A stretch of DNA of 64,000 nt, taken from contig VWZP01004506.1 in NCBI GenBank assembly GCA_013396995.1, positions 3,313,275 to 3,377,274 on the forward strand. The letters are read 5' to 3'. Source of the stretch: Dicaeum eximium (taxonomy: Eukaryota; Chordata; Aves; Passeriformes; Dicaeidae). The position numbers and the translations under genes are program-made. Positions within the stretch are counted from its first letter, which is position 1. Each line of letters opens with the position of its first letter. The notes under the pieces are model-generated. The model saw nothing but the letters and a program-made list of their open reading frames with translations, made no database searches and had not been told where the DNA came from. This document shows, piece after piece, positions 23,461 to 38,569 of this stretch.

Positions 23461-26029
23461 CCCTTGAAAGCTTTCAGAAAAGTTTAGATGCTGCATTATA
23501 GACCAATAGGAGGGACACAGGGTTTTATACACACACCCCTTTCAACAACTTCAGAAAAGAAAAAAAGGAAAAACTAAAAGATATTTGAGAAGCTTGTATG
23601 GCAGAAGAGGATATTCACAAAAAACTAGTATTAAGCATGAAAATTTATATTTTCATCCACTTAGACATACTTGTTTATTTATGCAGCAAACCATTACTTT
23701 GGCTTAGTGGAAACAGTAAAATAAAGTATCATAATCTTCATTTTTGCATCTCAAAGCTCTACACAGAAAAAAACCCCTGCAAGTTGAACATCAAGTACAG
23801 GGGATTTTTTTAACCAAATCAAAAAGTTAATTTAAATATTGCCAAATAAACTTTTTCACTTATAGAAACAAGTTGAGAAAAATAAATGTTGGGTAACCAG
23901 AAGACAAATAAGGAATTTTAGTAAAACAGAAATGGGACTTCTTTAGTTGTTTAATTCAGAGTTGTGTTTGTGTTTGGTTGCTTTTTTTTAGTAGTGGAGT
24001 AGGGGGTAGAGCTGTGGTACTTGAGTCCAAGTGACATAACTTCTGGTTTTACCGCTAAAAAAAAAAAAAAACCACCACAAAAATTAAAAAAGCTTGCAGG
24101 AATTATTAAAGCAAGTCCTGTGTCTAACAGTCAATTACTCAAACAACTGAACTTTCTACTTTGCTAACATTATCTCCTGTATTTATTTTGAACTTTCATA
24201 AATCCAAACCCTGAAGTGATTTAATACTAGATATAAAACATGATCAGAATTTTTGAGAACTCCCTAGAATTCAGGCTTTTACTTTTCAATGAAACTACTG
24301 AAATATTCCTAAGGTAGGAAGAGATATGGGCTGTCATTCCTACACCTTTAAGTGATATTGGCATTTGCTCTCCATTGCATGTTGTGTTCCCCATGACTCC
24401 CTGGCATGGCTGTTTTGCCACAGTAGATGCTTCCTTTGTTGTTCTGCTGTTAACACCCAGCTGTGAAGTGTTCCTGAACACCACCCCAGTGATTCAACAG
24501 CTTATTTATCTAAGATATACAGATGATATAATTTATTAGTAATATGACAGAGTTTAACAAAGAGTTCTGGCTCAATATCATCAAAACAGAAACGAAACCA
24601 TGTCCTATCCCTGGAAGTTTGCAGCAGTATTCATCCACTTGCACAGTTCAAACAGTAAGACAAGGAAAGGTCAGCAGGGTTTTCCCATTCACATTATTAG
24701 TGCTGTAGGAGCAGCTCTGAGCAACGCCAAGACCCACAGCCCTATTCCCTAACACTTGAACAGAGGAGTCCTTATTCCTTAGAATCTAGATTTCTACTCT
24801 CAGGGAAAAAAAAAACCAAAACAAAACAAAACACCTTCCTCAGGACTGTAGTAGGTCATATGATCAGCAAGGAACTTCTACCACAGGGAAAAAAAAAAAC
24901 AAAAAACACCACCACAGAAAACCCAGCCACAGAAGACTTACAGTCACTTACCACCTAAAAGATCTTTTTATTGGTTTTAATGAGTTCTAACCATCAACTG
25001 TTCATCAACACTATCAAAAATTGAGAGCTGGAGCCTTAGTCACCCCTCTGATAGGTAAAACTCTCAGATGAACTTAGACCTAAGCTGATTATGTTACAGA
25101 TATTGGAGTATCCCACACAGCATCTCTGCTGCTCAGAGAGGACACGTGTTTATTTCAGATTGCTAAGAACACAGTTTAGATTTTTAGAAGCCTGAAAAGC
25201 CCTTCCTATGGACACCAGCAGCAGTATGCTGTGCCACAGGCCCAGGGCTGAGCAGTTTCCAGGTGACAGTCAAGCAGTTCACTTTAACTCCTTCCCCCCT
25301 GGGTCCCCAGGGCTGCCCCACTGCCCAAATCTCAGCAGAGGCAGCTCCTTCCAGTTGTAACTCATCCACAGAAGGAGGCAGGACTTTCCAAAGGGGATTC
25401 TATGACAGCCCTGGGACAAACAGTAATTTCTGCTGAGGAGGACAGAGGAGCTCTGCTCCTGCCAAAGGAACTGTCACAGAGCACTGAGACTCTGAAAAGT
25501 GCCTCCAGCTTGTCCAGGAGCTCTGTGAGCTCCACCTACTACACAAAGATTTGCAATAATTGTTGCAGCTACAATTAAAAGAAGACAGCGGGATATGAAA
25601 AAGATTTGCCAATCAGCTATACATTGCAGTAAAAGAGTTTTGAAATTATTCTAGTAAAAACACGGATGATTAGAATACCAAAAGCAATTGTATAAATCAT
25701 TAGCTGTCCAGAAAGGAAGAATCTAACCATGCTATTTTAACCTGGGATCTCAAATGTTTATTGGGTAGCATGTGAGATGGAAAAACATACAAAAATTACA
25801 GAATACAGGGTAACAAACATGAGAGAGATAACATGGTAACGTCCAGGTTCAGCTCCTAGGGACTGTTATGTATTCAACAGCTTTGTCCAACAGGCAGGAA
25901 AAGAAACCAAAAAAACAGGAGCTATACAAGGTCTTAATTCCTACACTGTAATTTAATGGCACTGAGTCTCAACAGCTGCACACTATTTCTTTTCAATAAT
26001 TTCTCAAATTAATTCCATGATCACCTAAA
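23461..26029 (-). other. CYRIB: CYRIB intron 1 segment between two CR1 fragments
   Basis: AT-rich intron with A-rich tracts interrupted by C (24057-24085, 24804-24834, 24889-24913) and an unclassified GC-richer stretch at 25190-25530. No gene or recognisable element was seen. Confidence 0.7.
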
Positions 26030-26286
26030 AGGAGGCAAGCTGCATCAGAGGAAATTCAGATGGGACACGAAGGAAAGCTTCTTCACTGAGGGGGTGTCTG
26101 GTCAGTGGAACAGGCTCCCCAGGGAAGTGGTCATGGCACCAAGCCTAACAGAGTTCAAGGAGTGTCTGGACAATGCTCTTAAGTCTTATGACTTAGTGGT
26201 AGGGAGTCCTGCAAGGAGCAGAGAGCTGAACTTAACAATCTGTGTGGGTCCTTTCCAACTTGAGACATTCTATGATTTTAAATAAT
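26030..26286 (+). mobile_element. CR1 LINE 3' end, truncated
   Basis: The plus strand keeps the end of CR1 ORF2: the frame at 26094-26285 reads QWNRLPREVVMAPSLTEF, the conserved C-terminus of CR1 reverse transcriptase. The noncoding tail follows, with GTGGGTCCTTTCCAACTTGA and ending ATTCTATGATT, the CR1 terminal repeat. The 5' part is missing, as usual for CR1. The copy is too short to be active. Confidence 0.92.
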
Positions 26287-29200
26287 AAAACTGCACTTAT
26301 GTAGTCATGCAATAAGCTGAACACTAACAAGAACTAAAGGACTGTATGTCTATAGTTCAAGTGCCTACAGAGTTGAACAAAACAGCAACCCTCCCTCCAC
26401 TAAACCTAGAATTATCCTTTAACAAGTATTTAAGAATTCCTCTCTAAGTCAGGATGTGAAATAAGCAACATCTGACATTAACCTACTAGAACAGACTACA
26501 TAAAACTGATTATGAACGTCCAGTCACCTGTCTCAACAAGCACAGCTTTTCAGGTCAAATGTCTTTCTGATGAGAAAGTTTACATATTTTGCTGCCCTGT
26601 TTAAAAGTAACTTTTTAAAAAGTCAAAACAACCCTTAATTAATGCCTTTGATTTGAAGGCATATTGGACAAACAGAATTAAACAGTTCATGTTGTCCTGA
26701 GCAACTATTTACAGGTAAAGAAAAATAGCAGCTTTATCTTCATAAACAAATTGGCATGGCTGAAGTCTCAAGCAGAGCACAGTTTACTAAATGAACCTTT
26801 AAACCAAATTCAAAACTCACCTGTTTTTAAACTACTCTAACTGTTGCAGTAGGACTACTACATGTAAAGGAAGGATATTTTGGAAGAGCTTGACACCGAA
26901 TTCCACTTGATTACAGTGAAAAAATCTTGTCACCGATCATTTGCAGACTTGCTCTTCATTCAAGGTTTAACTTATTTTACATTTACTGTGGGAAAAAAGA
27001 TACCACACTATGTTTCCTCAGCATAGGCATATTATTTATATTGATAATATATACTACTAAACTTTAAAAAACACAGCATTGCATAGAAGCTTCTAACACC
27101 TCAATCTATTCCTGTGCTATTGTAGCGAGGCACATTAAACAAGTCCCAAGATAAAACACAGCAAATAAGTAAGTACAAGACAGCTCAGTTCAGCCTAAAA
27201 CAAGTCAGCTATTCCTCTTTTTTGCCTTAGACACCACCATTAATGCAAAATAAATGCATGCTGGTAGAATATCAGTATCATGATCACAATTTCTACCACA
27301 TCATCTTGAGTGTCAAAATCACAAGTACTTCAACTCCATGTACTAAGAGCCATTTACACAAACCCACTTTCACATGGATGAGAAATCAATCCAAGAGGCT
27401 CTGCTGAATTTACAGACAAACCTACAACAATATATTAAGAGCAACAATACCAAATGAGATTCCTTTTTAACTTGTGGCACAAATGGGAAGCACAAGTGGT
27501 TTCAGTTGTCAGAAGGACAATTTTTCTTAATGTATTTACATTCTATAACATCACTGTGGCAGATTATTCTTTTACCCCTGATGTTCCCACGTTACCCTGC
27601 TGTTGGTATATTGAAAGCTTTTAGAAGTATTTGTAATGTCACCACTTTCAGTGTTGGTTACATAGTGTCCTCGTTTATGGACACATAGATTTCCTCAAAC
27701 AAACAAACTAACCAACCCTTCTGAAAGCAGCCATTAAAAGCTACAAATTTATAAAACCTATTTCCTCGTTTAATAGAGGAAACATTTAGCACTGAGCAAA
27801 AAAACCCAGAACCAAGCTTTATATTTCTTGCAGCATGTTTGACTTCATTTAAACTTCTCCACCAGTCAAAATCAAACAGAATTCTGTAAACACATGGAAT
27901 AGGGCTTTACTCAAATACAGTATCTCTTCTGCATGAGATCCTTCACTTCAAACCTTTTTTAAGGCACACAGGTATGGGAACAAAAAATTTTCCTGCTCTA
28001 AGTTTAACACATATTAAGGGATTTGCACGAAAAGACTCACATTGTTACTGAAGAAGTTTTAAAGATTCTTCACAAGAGGAAGCAAAACATTTAGAGATGT
28101 CAGCCAGACAAATGTTACTTTCATAAGAGCTATACAAGCCACAACAAAGAGTTCTCAAAATTAATAAGAAAATGGCAGGTATGCATTTGCTTCCACTTTG
28201 TAAACATAATACCAAAGGTGTTTTCATATTTATTAAAATTAGCATAAATGTAAAACCTGTTAATCCACCCACAATATCAGCACAATATCAGTACTGGAAC
28301 AGAGACTTCACAACATGTTAATCAGTTTGCTCAAAACATCTCCCCATCATCATTACAGGGGAAGAATTCTAAGTTGCATGGAAAGATTTTTAAATCTTCA
28401 AGCATGCAGACAAGTTCAAGCTGCATGTAAGAGATAACACTAAAATGAGAGTGAATAATTATCAGGGATTATATGTGAAAGCAGAAGAAATTATCAAGAT
28501 CTTTTCTGAACAACTGATACTCTGGAAAAATAATCCCATACAAGTTAAGTTAGTGTAATGAAAAAGAACAGCTAATATAAGAAAAACAGGACAAACACTA
28601 AAATGTTACTCATCCTTCAGTGTCTGTGATAATGGACAGTTGAAACATCATAAACAAAAGAAACACCACCTAGATAAAATGGGCATGCACATCTTCTACA
28701 ACCATTTGGGCTAGTCTGCACCACATCAAGGACCAGCTGGGTTAAAAGTTAAAATTTTTATCTCAGCCCCAGTCACAGACCTGCTCTGCCCCCAGAGATG
28801 CAGCATCCACATGTCACACTGTTTTCAGCACAGTCCTGGAGCCGGGGGTCTGTGCTGAGAACCTGGGTCAGGTCTAAAACTCAGTACAGCTCAGCAGGCT
28901 CTCAGCTCCTGGCTTCCCAAATCAAAGGTACTGCTAGAAACAGTGAAACCAAGTTTGTGCAGCACTACCCCAAGCTAAAAAAGACTTACTGATCCTAAAG
29001 GAAAGACTGAATTAAGACAAATACTTTACCACAGCTGCAGACAAAGAACTACTTCACAGAACTACCCAGTTTCACTCAGCATGGCCATCCTGTTAAACTT
29101 CTCTCCAAGAGAGATGGGGAGATGATGGGCTGGAAAAGGAAGCCAAAGTAGGGAAAAAGACAGAAGACTTCACCTCTAGACTAATGAGCTTTTCAGTCTT

Positions 29201-31153
29201 CTGTACAGGGCAAGCTGTGCACCCTAATTTAGTGAAAGACACACATTACTTATTCACATCATGTACAAACAGAATAATCCAAAGTATTATGCTAGAAGTT
29301 ACTATCAGATAATGATAATGTGGTTCAAAACTTATGTTGGCAATACAGTGCTTTGGTTCCTCAAATGGTGCCACACTACATGCCAGAGGTTTTTTCCTCT
29401 GCAAGCTGAAAGTCATACACTTTCAAACCCAGTATTTAGGAATGAGTCTCATATGTGTTTTAGCTTCAGGAACTGCAATTTTACAGGCAACAAAACTCTT
29501 GAAATTATCACTCAGAAATAGCTGTACTATGAAAGTGATCTTTATATAAAAAAAAAAGACTAGAAAAGTCAAACTTTGCTTTTACTATCTCCTTCTGACA
29601 GATGCACATTGCTGACTACTATAAGCTTTCAAAACTTTCCTATCATTAATCTAGGTTTGGCAGAGTAACCAAACCAAGCATTTTAATATTCTCTGCAACA
29701 GCTACACAAAAGAACTTTATAAAGTTATCCCTGGCTGCTTATAAAATTTAGGCAAATTAACTGGCAAGTGAAGATTAATAAAGCATCTGTAAATGCTTAA
29801 GTCATGAAAGCTTAATGTTTTCTTCTTGGCTAGGATGTGCTTCTTTCCATGTTCATCCTTGAACCCAGCTACATCAGCCCATTTGGGCTAAGAACCCTAT
29901 CTTGACTCAAGTTTAATGAGCCCTGCAGCTCAAGTGGCAGCAGTAAACAGAAAGGTAAGATCCAAGCTTTGTAGAAGGTGTATAGTAAGGTATAATTAAA
30001 GAGGAAAACTGCTACTTCATCTACAGCATTAAGTATTTGAGAAGTGAGCTCTAGCTCTGGTACTCACTATCAATGTGTATATGATTTATCTATGTCAAGA
30101 CATTCAAATGTCCTAAATTCTCTGGTTTCCTTGTGATTGCTGTGAAATACTGTAGCTCAACATCTTAACTTCTGGGCTGGCAAACTGCTATTAAGTGGTC
30201 ATAGCTCTTCACTGATGATTCTATTATTGTTCTGTACCTAAAAGCAGCCTGCACATGACTTGGTGTGTCTGGGAATCACAAGATATCCTTAGTTTTATTA
30301 TCATACATTATTCTCAGTGAAAATTAGGCCTCGACAAACATCCACTGAATAATTACAAGCACATTAATGGCATCTTCGAAAGCATCTGGACTTCTGTTAA
30401 GGCTTCCTTTTTTTTTTTTTCTCTCCAGACTCTGAAGCACTACATTTAAAGTTTCACTGTTTGCACGATCACACTTCAAATAGTATTTATACAGAACACA
30501 GCACAGAGACATGGTATTTGTCTCAGCTAAAAAGGCAAACAGACTATGTCTAACATGTCATTACAGGAAAAATACCAGTCTTTTTTCTTCTATTAAGAGA
30601 GCAGGAATTTAATCAATTTGTATTCCAATTTAAATACCCACATGTTATCCACTGCTAGTGAGTCTTTTGTCTGGTGAGCTACAGACAGAAAGAAAAGATA
30701 TTGCATGAACTATCTGCTTTCAACACATCAAAATACTCTGTACTCCTTGGCCTAAAATATTATGGAGAACAAAGAAATATTCTACAAGGAAAGAAACCCA
30801 AGCAAGTGTTTACCAGTTAGTAGTATCTTCTTGCAGTCTTAACAGAGAATGCCCTTCTTCAGATTATCGATGCAGCAGCTCGTCCTCACAATCTGAAAAA
30901 ACAGAAGAACCCCATTAAACATAAACAATACATGGTATTTCAATCACACAAACCAGTGCCAGGGGTAAATCAAAGTTAATCCTGCAGTGCCAAGGAACCT
31001 ACATAATCCTTTAGGAATGCAAATGAGACACGCCGATTTCAAAAACACTTGGTGATTTTATGGAAGTAACATAACAAGCAAACAGAGAAGCATCCTTACA
31101 AACTCTTCTGTGAGTCAGTAAGGCTATTAGCTAGCCATGATCACAAGCATCAG

Positions 31154-31266
31154 AAATAGAGCACTGCATCTCAGCATTACCAAGTTAAGTTACAAATAGT
31201 TACAGCACAAAAAATAGAGCATTACATCTCTGCGTTACAGAGCCGGGTTACACATAATTGCAGCAG
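31154..31266. repeat. Diverged tandem duplication, 58-bp period
   Basis: AAATAGAGCACTGCATCTCA (from 31154) and AAATAGAGCATTACATCTCT (from 31212) begin two similar units that both run on through GTTAC-rich sequence to TTACAGCA (31199-31206) or TTGCAGCA (31259-31266). Many substitutions show the duplication is old. Confidence 0.8.
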
Positions 31267-34200
31267 AAAAAAGTAGGTCTCGGTTCAAGCTTTATTTACA
31301 GTCTCACATATATTGCACACAGGGAAAAACACTCCATTGCTGTGGTTTTCATCAGTTAAAGAAAGACACCATCAATCAAAGTTTTTACCTATCTGAACTT
31401 CTCTAGGATTACCAGGATTTTCTGCTTCAAAACTAAGTTTCTGGTTTAGAAAAATCAGGATTTGTATGGTCAGACAAAACAGCATTTCCTATGGAAATGC
31501 AGCACTGAGATTCCATTGCAAGCACTTGGAGGGTATTTCAGCTCATTTGGAGTAGATTTATATAGCAGCAGCCTACCTTTTTTATACAGCAACTGGATGA
31601 TGAACTGCCCAGAACTGGTACCTTTCTTTTGTGGTTAAAGGTTCGTAAGTCTTTTCCCTTTGGGGTTTTGTAGGCTGCTTGTCTGTCAAGGATTTCAGCT
31701 GATTTAAATACCTGAGTGTTGGCACTTAACCTGTCTCCAGTAAAACCATTGCTGCTCCTGCTTCAGGTATTCCTGGTACCAGAATCCTTCTTTTTACTAT
31801 CTCACATCTCAAAGTTTCTTTTAAAATGTGACCTTCCCATTTTGTCCTCCAATTCTCTTTCTGCTTCTTAAAGCAAAGTCAAGCATATTCTGCAACATGT
31901 CTGTTTTTAGCACAAACTTGGTTTAGAAATATAAAATCCCTGTCATGTCATTTCAAATCCAGCTGAAGAGGCATAAAATATTCAGCGTTAATTTGTATTT
32001 AATCATCTATCAGCAGTTTCTCTTACATCAGGTAATCCTGATTAATGAGCATTTAACAAAAATATGTTGCATTGCAGTTAAATTTCTAGTCACAAATACC
32101 AAAACATTACTGATTTGTCCCAGCTTGGGAAGGCTGGAGGGAAGAGGAAGAGTTATAAAGTATCAAGGCTAGGGAATGATTTTAGTCACAGTGAAAACTA
32201 CATCAAAAGATTCCACACATTGCCTCCTGCCCTCTCTACAAAGGAAAAACTTGCAACCCGAAGAGCACAGCTAGGAGAAAAGAAGGCAAGGACTCTGAGA
32301 TACTACACAAAATATAATGGCCAAATAAAACCAAGGGATCCTATCACAGTGACATCAAAGCAAATAATTGCAACAGATAGCTGAAAAGAAAAATCAAAGA
32401 AAGAATAATATTAACTAATGATAACTTTTGCCAATTTGTGTTAAGGCAGTACCTAAGATAAGCAACTGCCTGTCAAGTTAACATGTTGGTGGGGTTTTTT
32501 TCTGTAAATGTTGTAAAAAGCACTATTTCTTTTTCTTGCAGAAGGGGAAATTTAAAAAACACCCAAAACACATTCACTCCATTAGTGCATAGGCTTTGTT
32601 TAAACAATTGTTCTACCACCCTATTCAGTCCCTTTCATTCATGCACCTCTTGCCAGACAACTGTATAGGTTAACAATTCTCTTATAAACAGAATGGAAGC
32701 CATAAGATCCTTTCATTGATGCTGCTTGGCAAGAGCTGAGCAGAGCACTTCTATCACTGCCTAGAGTCCATGACAGGATTGAAAGTCTTGCTGCCTGAGT
32801 GACCATTTCAGAAACTCAACAAGTTCCTTCAATACACTCAATCAAAAACACTTCCTTTTACCCTGCTACACTGCAGTATGAAAAGCTTTTTATTCAGTAC
32901 CAAAAATGGATTTTTTTTCAAGCATGATTGATCATTTCATTAAACAGAAAAAATTGTTACATTTCTGCTGTTCCACTGCCAGGACACATAGGCAGACAAC
33001 ACTGTCAGGCATCACGTTGCCAAATTCAAACAGTTAAATCTCCTTGTAACTGCTGGAATCACAAGCAGGATTTTGGTTTACTGAAAGGTATATCTAAAGG
33101 GATATCTAAACTCACTGGAGACCCTTCTGCCCTCTCCAGTCCTGCACTGCTGCCACTCCTGGCTGCTCAGCATTTCCTGTGCTGTAGTTCCTCCTCCCTG
33201 ACAACCCATTCCTGCAGACTGGCTTCAGGTGAGAAAGGGAAGCCAGTGCCAGCAGCAAGAGCTGAGAGCAATTCTGGATGGGAGAATTCCACCTGCCAGA
33301 ACTGCCATATGTTACAGTGGATTGAAGAGATGATGGAAGCATCCAGAAAAGCAGTGGAAGCACAGCATCTGCCAGCACGGCGCAAAGAATTAAGCCTGGT
33401 GTGATAGGAGGAACTGGAGAGGAAGGAGGCTTCTGCACAGAAGAACTGGGCAGCACTGCACACAGAAAGGACAAGGGTGCTGAACTGGGAGTACATGCAG
33501 AAAAAGCTGCAGAAAACGTGGCCCCTTTGGAAGATCTCTAAAACTTTCACGGCAACAATTCCTTATATATGATCTAGATTAATCTGATGCAGTCCGTAAA
33601 ACCTGTCAAGACAGATTTTTATTTTCTTTTTAAATAACAGATGGCCAAACTGCAACCTATGGTAGAAAGAGATAGCTGAGAAAAAACAAGTTAGCTGCCA
33701 TCTTAGTTTACAGACAAGATTTGTTCCTAAACTAATTTTCTTTACTTCAATAGACCTTTGTGGAGTAAATTAACACTGTTTCTTTGACAGGGTAATGAGA
33801 ATAGCAGGTAAACAACAAAAGAGTAAGCTCATTCCCAGGAGATAGCCTTGCCTGCCCTCCACATACTGTATTGGCATAGCTTTGTAGGATGATGAATTCA
33901 AAAGAAGGAAGCAGACAATAAACCTGCTTGCTCCTGCTAAATTAGGGAGACTTCACCTCTTGATGTAAGCGACCATCCCCTACTTCATTAGTTCTGTCAC
34001 TTAAGGGGAAGGTGGAATTAGCACAGCACTTGATTAAATCTTGTTCTCCATACAAAATTCATGCTCAAGAAAACCTTTAACCATAAAGATGCAAAAAGCC
34101 TTCTGTGAATCGCACAGTGTTTGCTTTTCCCTGGTGTACATGTTTCAACAGGCAGAGGCACAGCCAGTGCTTCTCAAGCCTCCAAGTTTCACACTCATTT

Positions 34201-36300
34201 GAGCTACAAGGCTGAGAAATTTATTAATGGCTATGTCCTCAGGAGCAAAGGGTAAAGCCACTAACACAGGGCTTCGTTGGTTTTACTGAGGGATTCAGGG
34301 TACTCCATTCAAGTCAATTTGCTGAAATACTGAGGCAAAACAGGCAGTTATTGTCAGATAGAGCAGTGCCTACATAGAGCTTCAAGTTAAATAATTTTGC
34401 AGTCTTTGCCACTACTAAAGCAAGACTGACACAGCCCAGGTAAGGCCCGTGTCAGAACAGGCTACAAGCAGGTAACAGGAATGACTCAGCTGAGATGCAG
34501 AGGTCAGTATGTCCTTAAATTCTGCCCAAACCTTCAACTGCTGACCCATTAGCCCACTGTCCAGTTCTCTGCCTTGCTCCAGTCAGACAACTGCATCCCA
34601 AGGACACTTCTGAAGTGACCATCTGGGGTGTTCTAAGATGCCATTTCATTTCCTCTTTATTTGGTAACCTAAACAGCATCTTCAAAAGCCCAGACAAATG
34701 TAGATTCCACAACTTCGCTTGCAGGCTATTTCACCTCAAAAGCTTTGTTTGAATTCCATTTAGGAGTAACTCCACCTAGGCTGTATACTAACACTGTTGT
34801 ATAGATATGAGCCACATTTAGAAATCACATTACACACATCACCTTTGCCTGTTCTTGATTGTGCTTAGTCCAAAACATAGAAAGCACAGGAGAGACAGTA
34901 ATGTGGATTTAAGCTGATGTATCCTCCCTAACATAGATCACAACAGACTGCTAGACACAACAGCCCATCCTAAGACATATCTGAAATGCAGAGTATACAA
35001 AATGAGCTGAAGAAAAAATAAGCCATAAAGATCCATAAAGATAACTAAGTGTCAGAAGGCTTATGGTAGCTTACAAACAATTCTGGTGTCAGACAGAAGA
35101 CAGCACACACATTGAGCAGTACAAATAACCCCTGCAGAGCTTCTGGCAGGCTACTCTTCATAGTAAACAACTATGCAAAAAAGAGGCAAAAAGCAACACA
35201 GTCAGTGCCCTACAAAACCAGGAAAACATAAAAATACTAGAATTCACTAATAGGTCCACAGCAAGAAAACTTGAGAAATTTATATCCTGCTAAAATTATA
35301 TGGACCACTTTTTTCCCCTTATGAACATATTTTGCCAAAACTTTAATTTTCAGTTCAAAGAGGAAATTCTCCTGTGATTTGATGAATTGGTAGTCTGAGA
35401 ACTATTCAAAAATCCCCAGTTATTCGCTTCTGCACAGCTGAGAAAGTAAGCTGTCATTCCTTTATTTCCAGGACAGAAATGAAACCAAGTGCTTAAGATC
35501 AAATAATTACACTAAAACTCAACAGTTTGAGCTTCAGCTGTACATGCTGTAGTTAATAACACTGATGCTAAGACACATTCCAAGGTTAAAACTATTTGCC
35601 TCCAGAAGACTGCAGCTCTGCTTCCATGTAACACCAGAGCTCTCTAGTGACACCCTGACCATTTTCAAACCAAAGTATTCCTTTTTTTTCATTCATCAGA
35701 ACAGCTGAGTTACAGGACTTAAGCATGCTGTCCTTACAGGTTTGAGCTGCAAAACCACCAACTGTGGTTTAAAATGTACCTCTAGTATTTATTCATGTAC
35801 AAGAAGCTAATTTTGTGAGTAAATTAGGATCATCCAGTTAGCTAAGAGTTGCCAAGACAGAGATGGAAGACACACATAACCTTCCCTTGTCCCACGGCAA
35901 ATATTTGGCAGAGGTTTAAAGTATTATCAGCCCAACACAATGTATTCTCTGAAGTGTAATTTACCAAACAGAACACTGACCAGCTTTTCCTCCAATAATT
36001 ACTCCAAAGTCATATAAAGGATTTCCAATTGTGAACACTTTCTCCTGTCAGTGCCGTATTGCAGCTTTCAAACAATGGACTTGATACTTCAAGCTTAGTA
36101 CTGTGGCATAGTTTACCAACTTCCCTTAAAAAGACAGGTTTTCAAAATAATTGTAAGTATTACAAAAGACTGAATTTTAGTAGGTGACTATCACTTTTTG
36201 GTTTATTATTTATTAATTACAATTGGAAACAGTGTATGCTTCAATTCCAGTAGACATTGCTCACAGTGCAGAAGTTCTGACTCCCACCAGACTATTACTG

Positions 36301-36353
36301 ACCTTCAAGCCCTAATTCACCCAGGGCCTTAATTCACCTTCAAACCCTAATTC
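36301..36353. repeat. Three tandem 17-18-bp units
   Basis: ACCTTCAAGCCCTAATTC (36301-36318), ACCCAGGGCCTTAATTC (36319-36335) and ACCTTCAAACCCTAATTC (36336-36353) form a small minisatellite. The outer units differ by one base and the middle one is diverged. Confidence 0.9.
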
Positions 36354-38569
36354 TTGGAGCTCAGGAACCTGTATCTGCATTTACTACAAATGCAGCAATA
36401 AGAAGAAAGTAGTTCTTGTGTAAAAAAACCAGCTAAACTGAAACTGCTAAATACTTATTCCATTTAGCCATACAATAAGCATATGCCTCTGTTTCAAAGA
36501 CAATGTGGAAGCAGTAAATATGCCAATCATTTAAATACTCTTATATTAGACAGGCTTAAAGTTTAGCCATGAGCAGAGAAGAATATATTTGATGCCAGAC
36601 TTGAAATAACATAGTGAGTATTTTCTCCAGTTGCCTTCTGAAACAGAACTACTCTTCTGAGAGTGACTCAACTCAGAGATGAAGAGGCAGGACACAGATG
36701 ACATGTTCTCCAAATTAGTAATGGAGCAGGTTTCCATAGCAGGGTGAAAAGGGCACATATGTACAGACAGACTGAGACAGGACTAATCTTTTCCTAGTTC
36801 TAGTGAGAGGATGTTCTTGATAAATACAAATGAGGAGGACAATTAAGTTCAGATCATGTAACTTATAGAAACTTGGTCAGAAGTGCAAAGTTCTTGCAGA
36901 AAGTCTGATCATTCTTACAATGAATGTCAGGAGCATTCTTTTGTCTTAAAACGTTTTTGTCATTCAGAGAAACAGGCACAAAGCACAACCCGAAACATTT
37001 CTTCACTCTCAAGTGAAGAAATATTGAAGAATATGAAGTGCCACATAGTTTTTGATCTCAGTTAGTGTATGCTTTCTCCTTGGATATACAACACCCAATC
37101 AAGACACTGGATTACATTATAGAAACCAGGAATTAACACATGGACTGATTGTCAGATCAGTCCTGTTTCTTCAACTATCTACAGAAGCACAATAAAAGAA
37201 GATCTTCATGTGACCAGAACCGCTGGACCAGTTCTGCTTTGCAAGAGTTTTAACTGTTATAGTTATGAGCAAGCTACACAAATTCTTCAATAAGTTAAGG
37301 ATTGTAATTATAGGATAGAAGCTGCATATCCTAACTGCAAGATCAGTTTAAGATCTCCCTTGGACAGAGATCTGTCCTAAGCAAACACTAAACACAAAAG
37401 ACTTTCCCACTCCATAAAAATTCCTTCTCACCAGGCTCTGTTGTGCTTAGTCTTTCCTGGATACACACCTGAAGCCTCCATTCATAATATATCCCAGCTT
37501 CAGTGTCCTTCATATTTTTACTAGAGTGTTCCAGCTTCAGCTTGGAGAGAGGCACAAGCCTGGCTCTCAGGTAGACAATCAATTCAAGACTCCTTAAATA
37601 GAGGGTACAGTCAGGTGTCCCTTCTACCCATCATTATGCCAACAAGTCGTAATTTAAAAATTCTGAAGGGTGAAGACAGCCTAGGAAAGATGCTATGAAG
37701 CCCTTGCTCTGCGTAGTTGGTAAATATATCCTTTTTTTCCCCTCCATTTTCTAATCAGCTGAATTTAGACAAGCTTGTTATCTAGTCCACAGAGAGACAG
37801 GCATTGGTTCCAGCTCTTAGTGATGTTTACAGTACCTAACTTGATCTGATGAGTAAATAGTTTAAGCTCTTAGCTTAAGCAGTCTGAATGATCTTTTCAG
37901 GATCCAATATTTGTTAAAAAAAAAAACGTACTGCAAAGCTTATGTTTGAGACCTTGAATAAAAAGTCTCACCCTCAGAAGGTTGTCTGCTGACTCTCAGC
38001 TTTTATATCCACTTCTCACTACTAAGACATTAAAGGCAATGGACTCCTATTTCTGCACAGGAAATCTGATGAATTTTCAAGCCATTCTTACACTCCCACA
38101 TCCTCTCATTTAAGTCTGTACTAAGAGAGCACAAGACCTTTGTTCAAAGGGTACTTGTAGATGCCATCATCTCCAGAGGCATTTTTCCCACATTTAATGT
38201 GCAAGTTACAACCTCAGTCAAAACAGGAGCACAACAATTTTTCTATATTACCCTGTATTTGGAGTAACAAAGGAAGCATTTAAGAACAAGTCTTACATTT
38301 TTCTGCTTAAGCAAAATAAACTCCAATGTTCAAATATTCACACACATGTTCTAGAGATTCCAGCAAGGCAATTAGTTCATGCTTTTGAAATTAAACTTTA
38401 CCCTGGAAGTCAAACTAAAAAAAAAAAAATAGAGATGTGTCACACTACAAAGCTTTTTTGCTATTCTAAAGCTAGAAAGACTTACTTAAGACTAACAGAT
38501 TCTGAAGAACCACTTTCCATGAAGAGATACAGCCACAAAACTCAACTTAAAAACACATGAAGAAAAGGA

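Noticed and set aside
30324..30512. 62-codon minus-strand frame preceded by an acceptor-like TTTTTAG and followed by AATAAA
   Set aside because: It looked briefly like an alternative exon or retrocopy, but no donor fits, an A run breaks the frame, and no protein family is recognisable.
32928..33404. 158-codon plus-strand frame, with open minus-strand frames of 120 and 127 codons over the same DNA
   Set aside because: Several frames are open on both strands, which reflects scarcity of stop codons in GC-richer DNA. No known protein or domain is visible.
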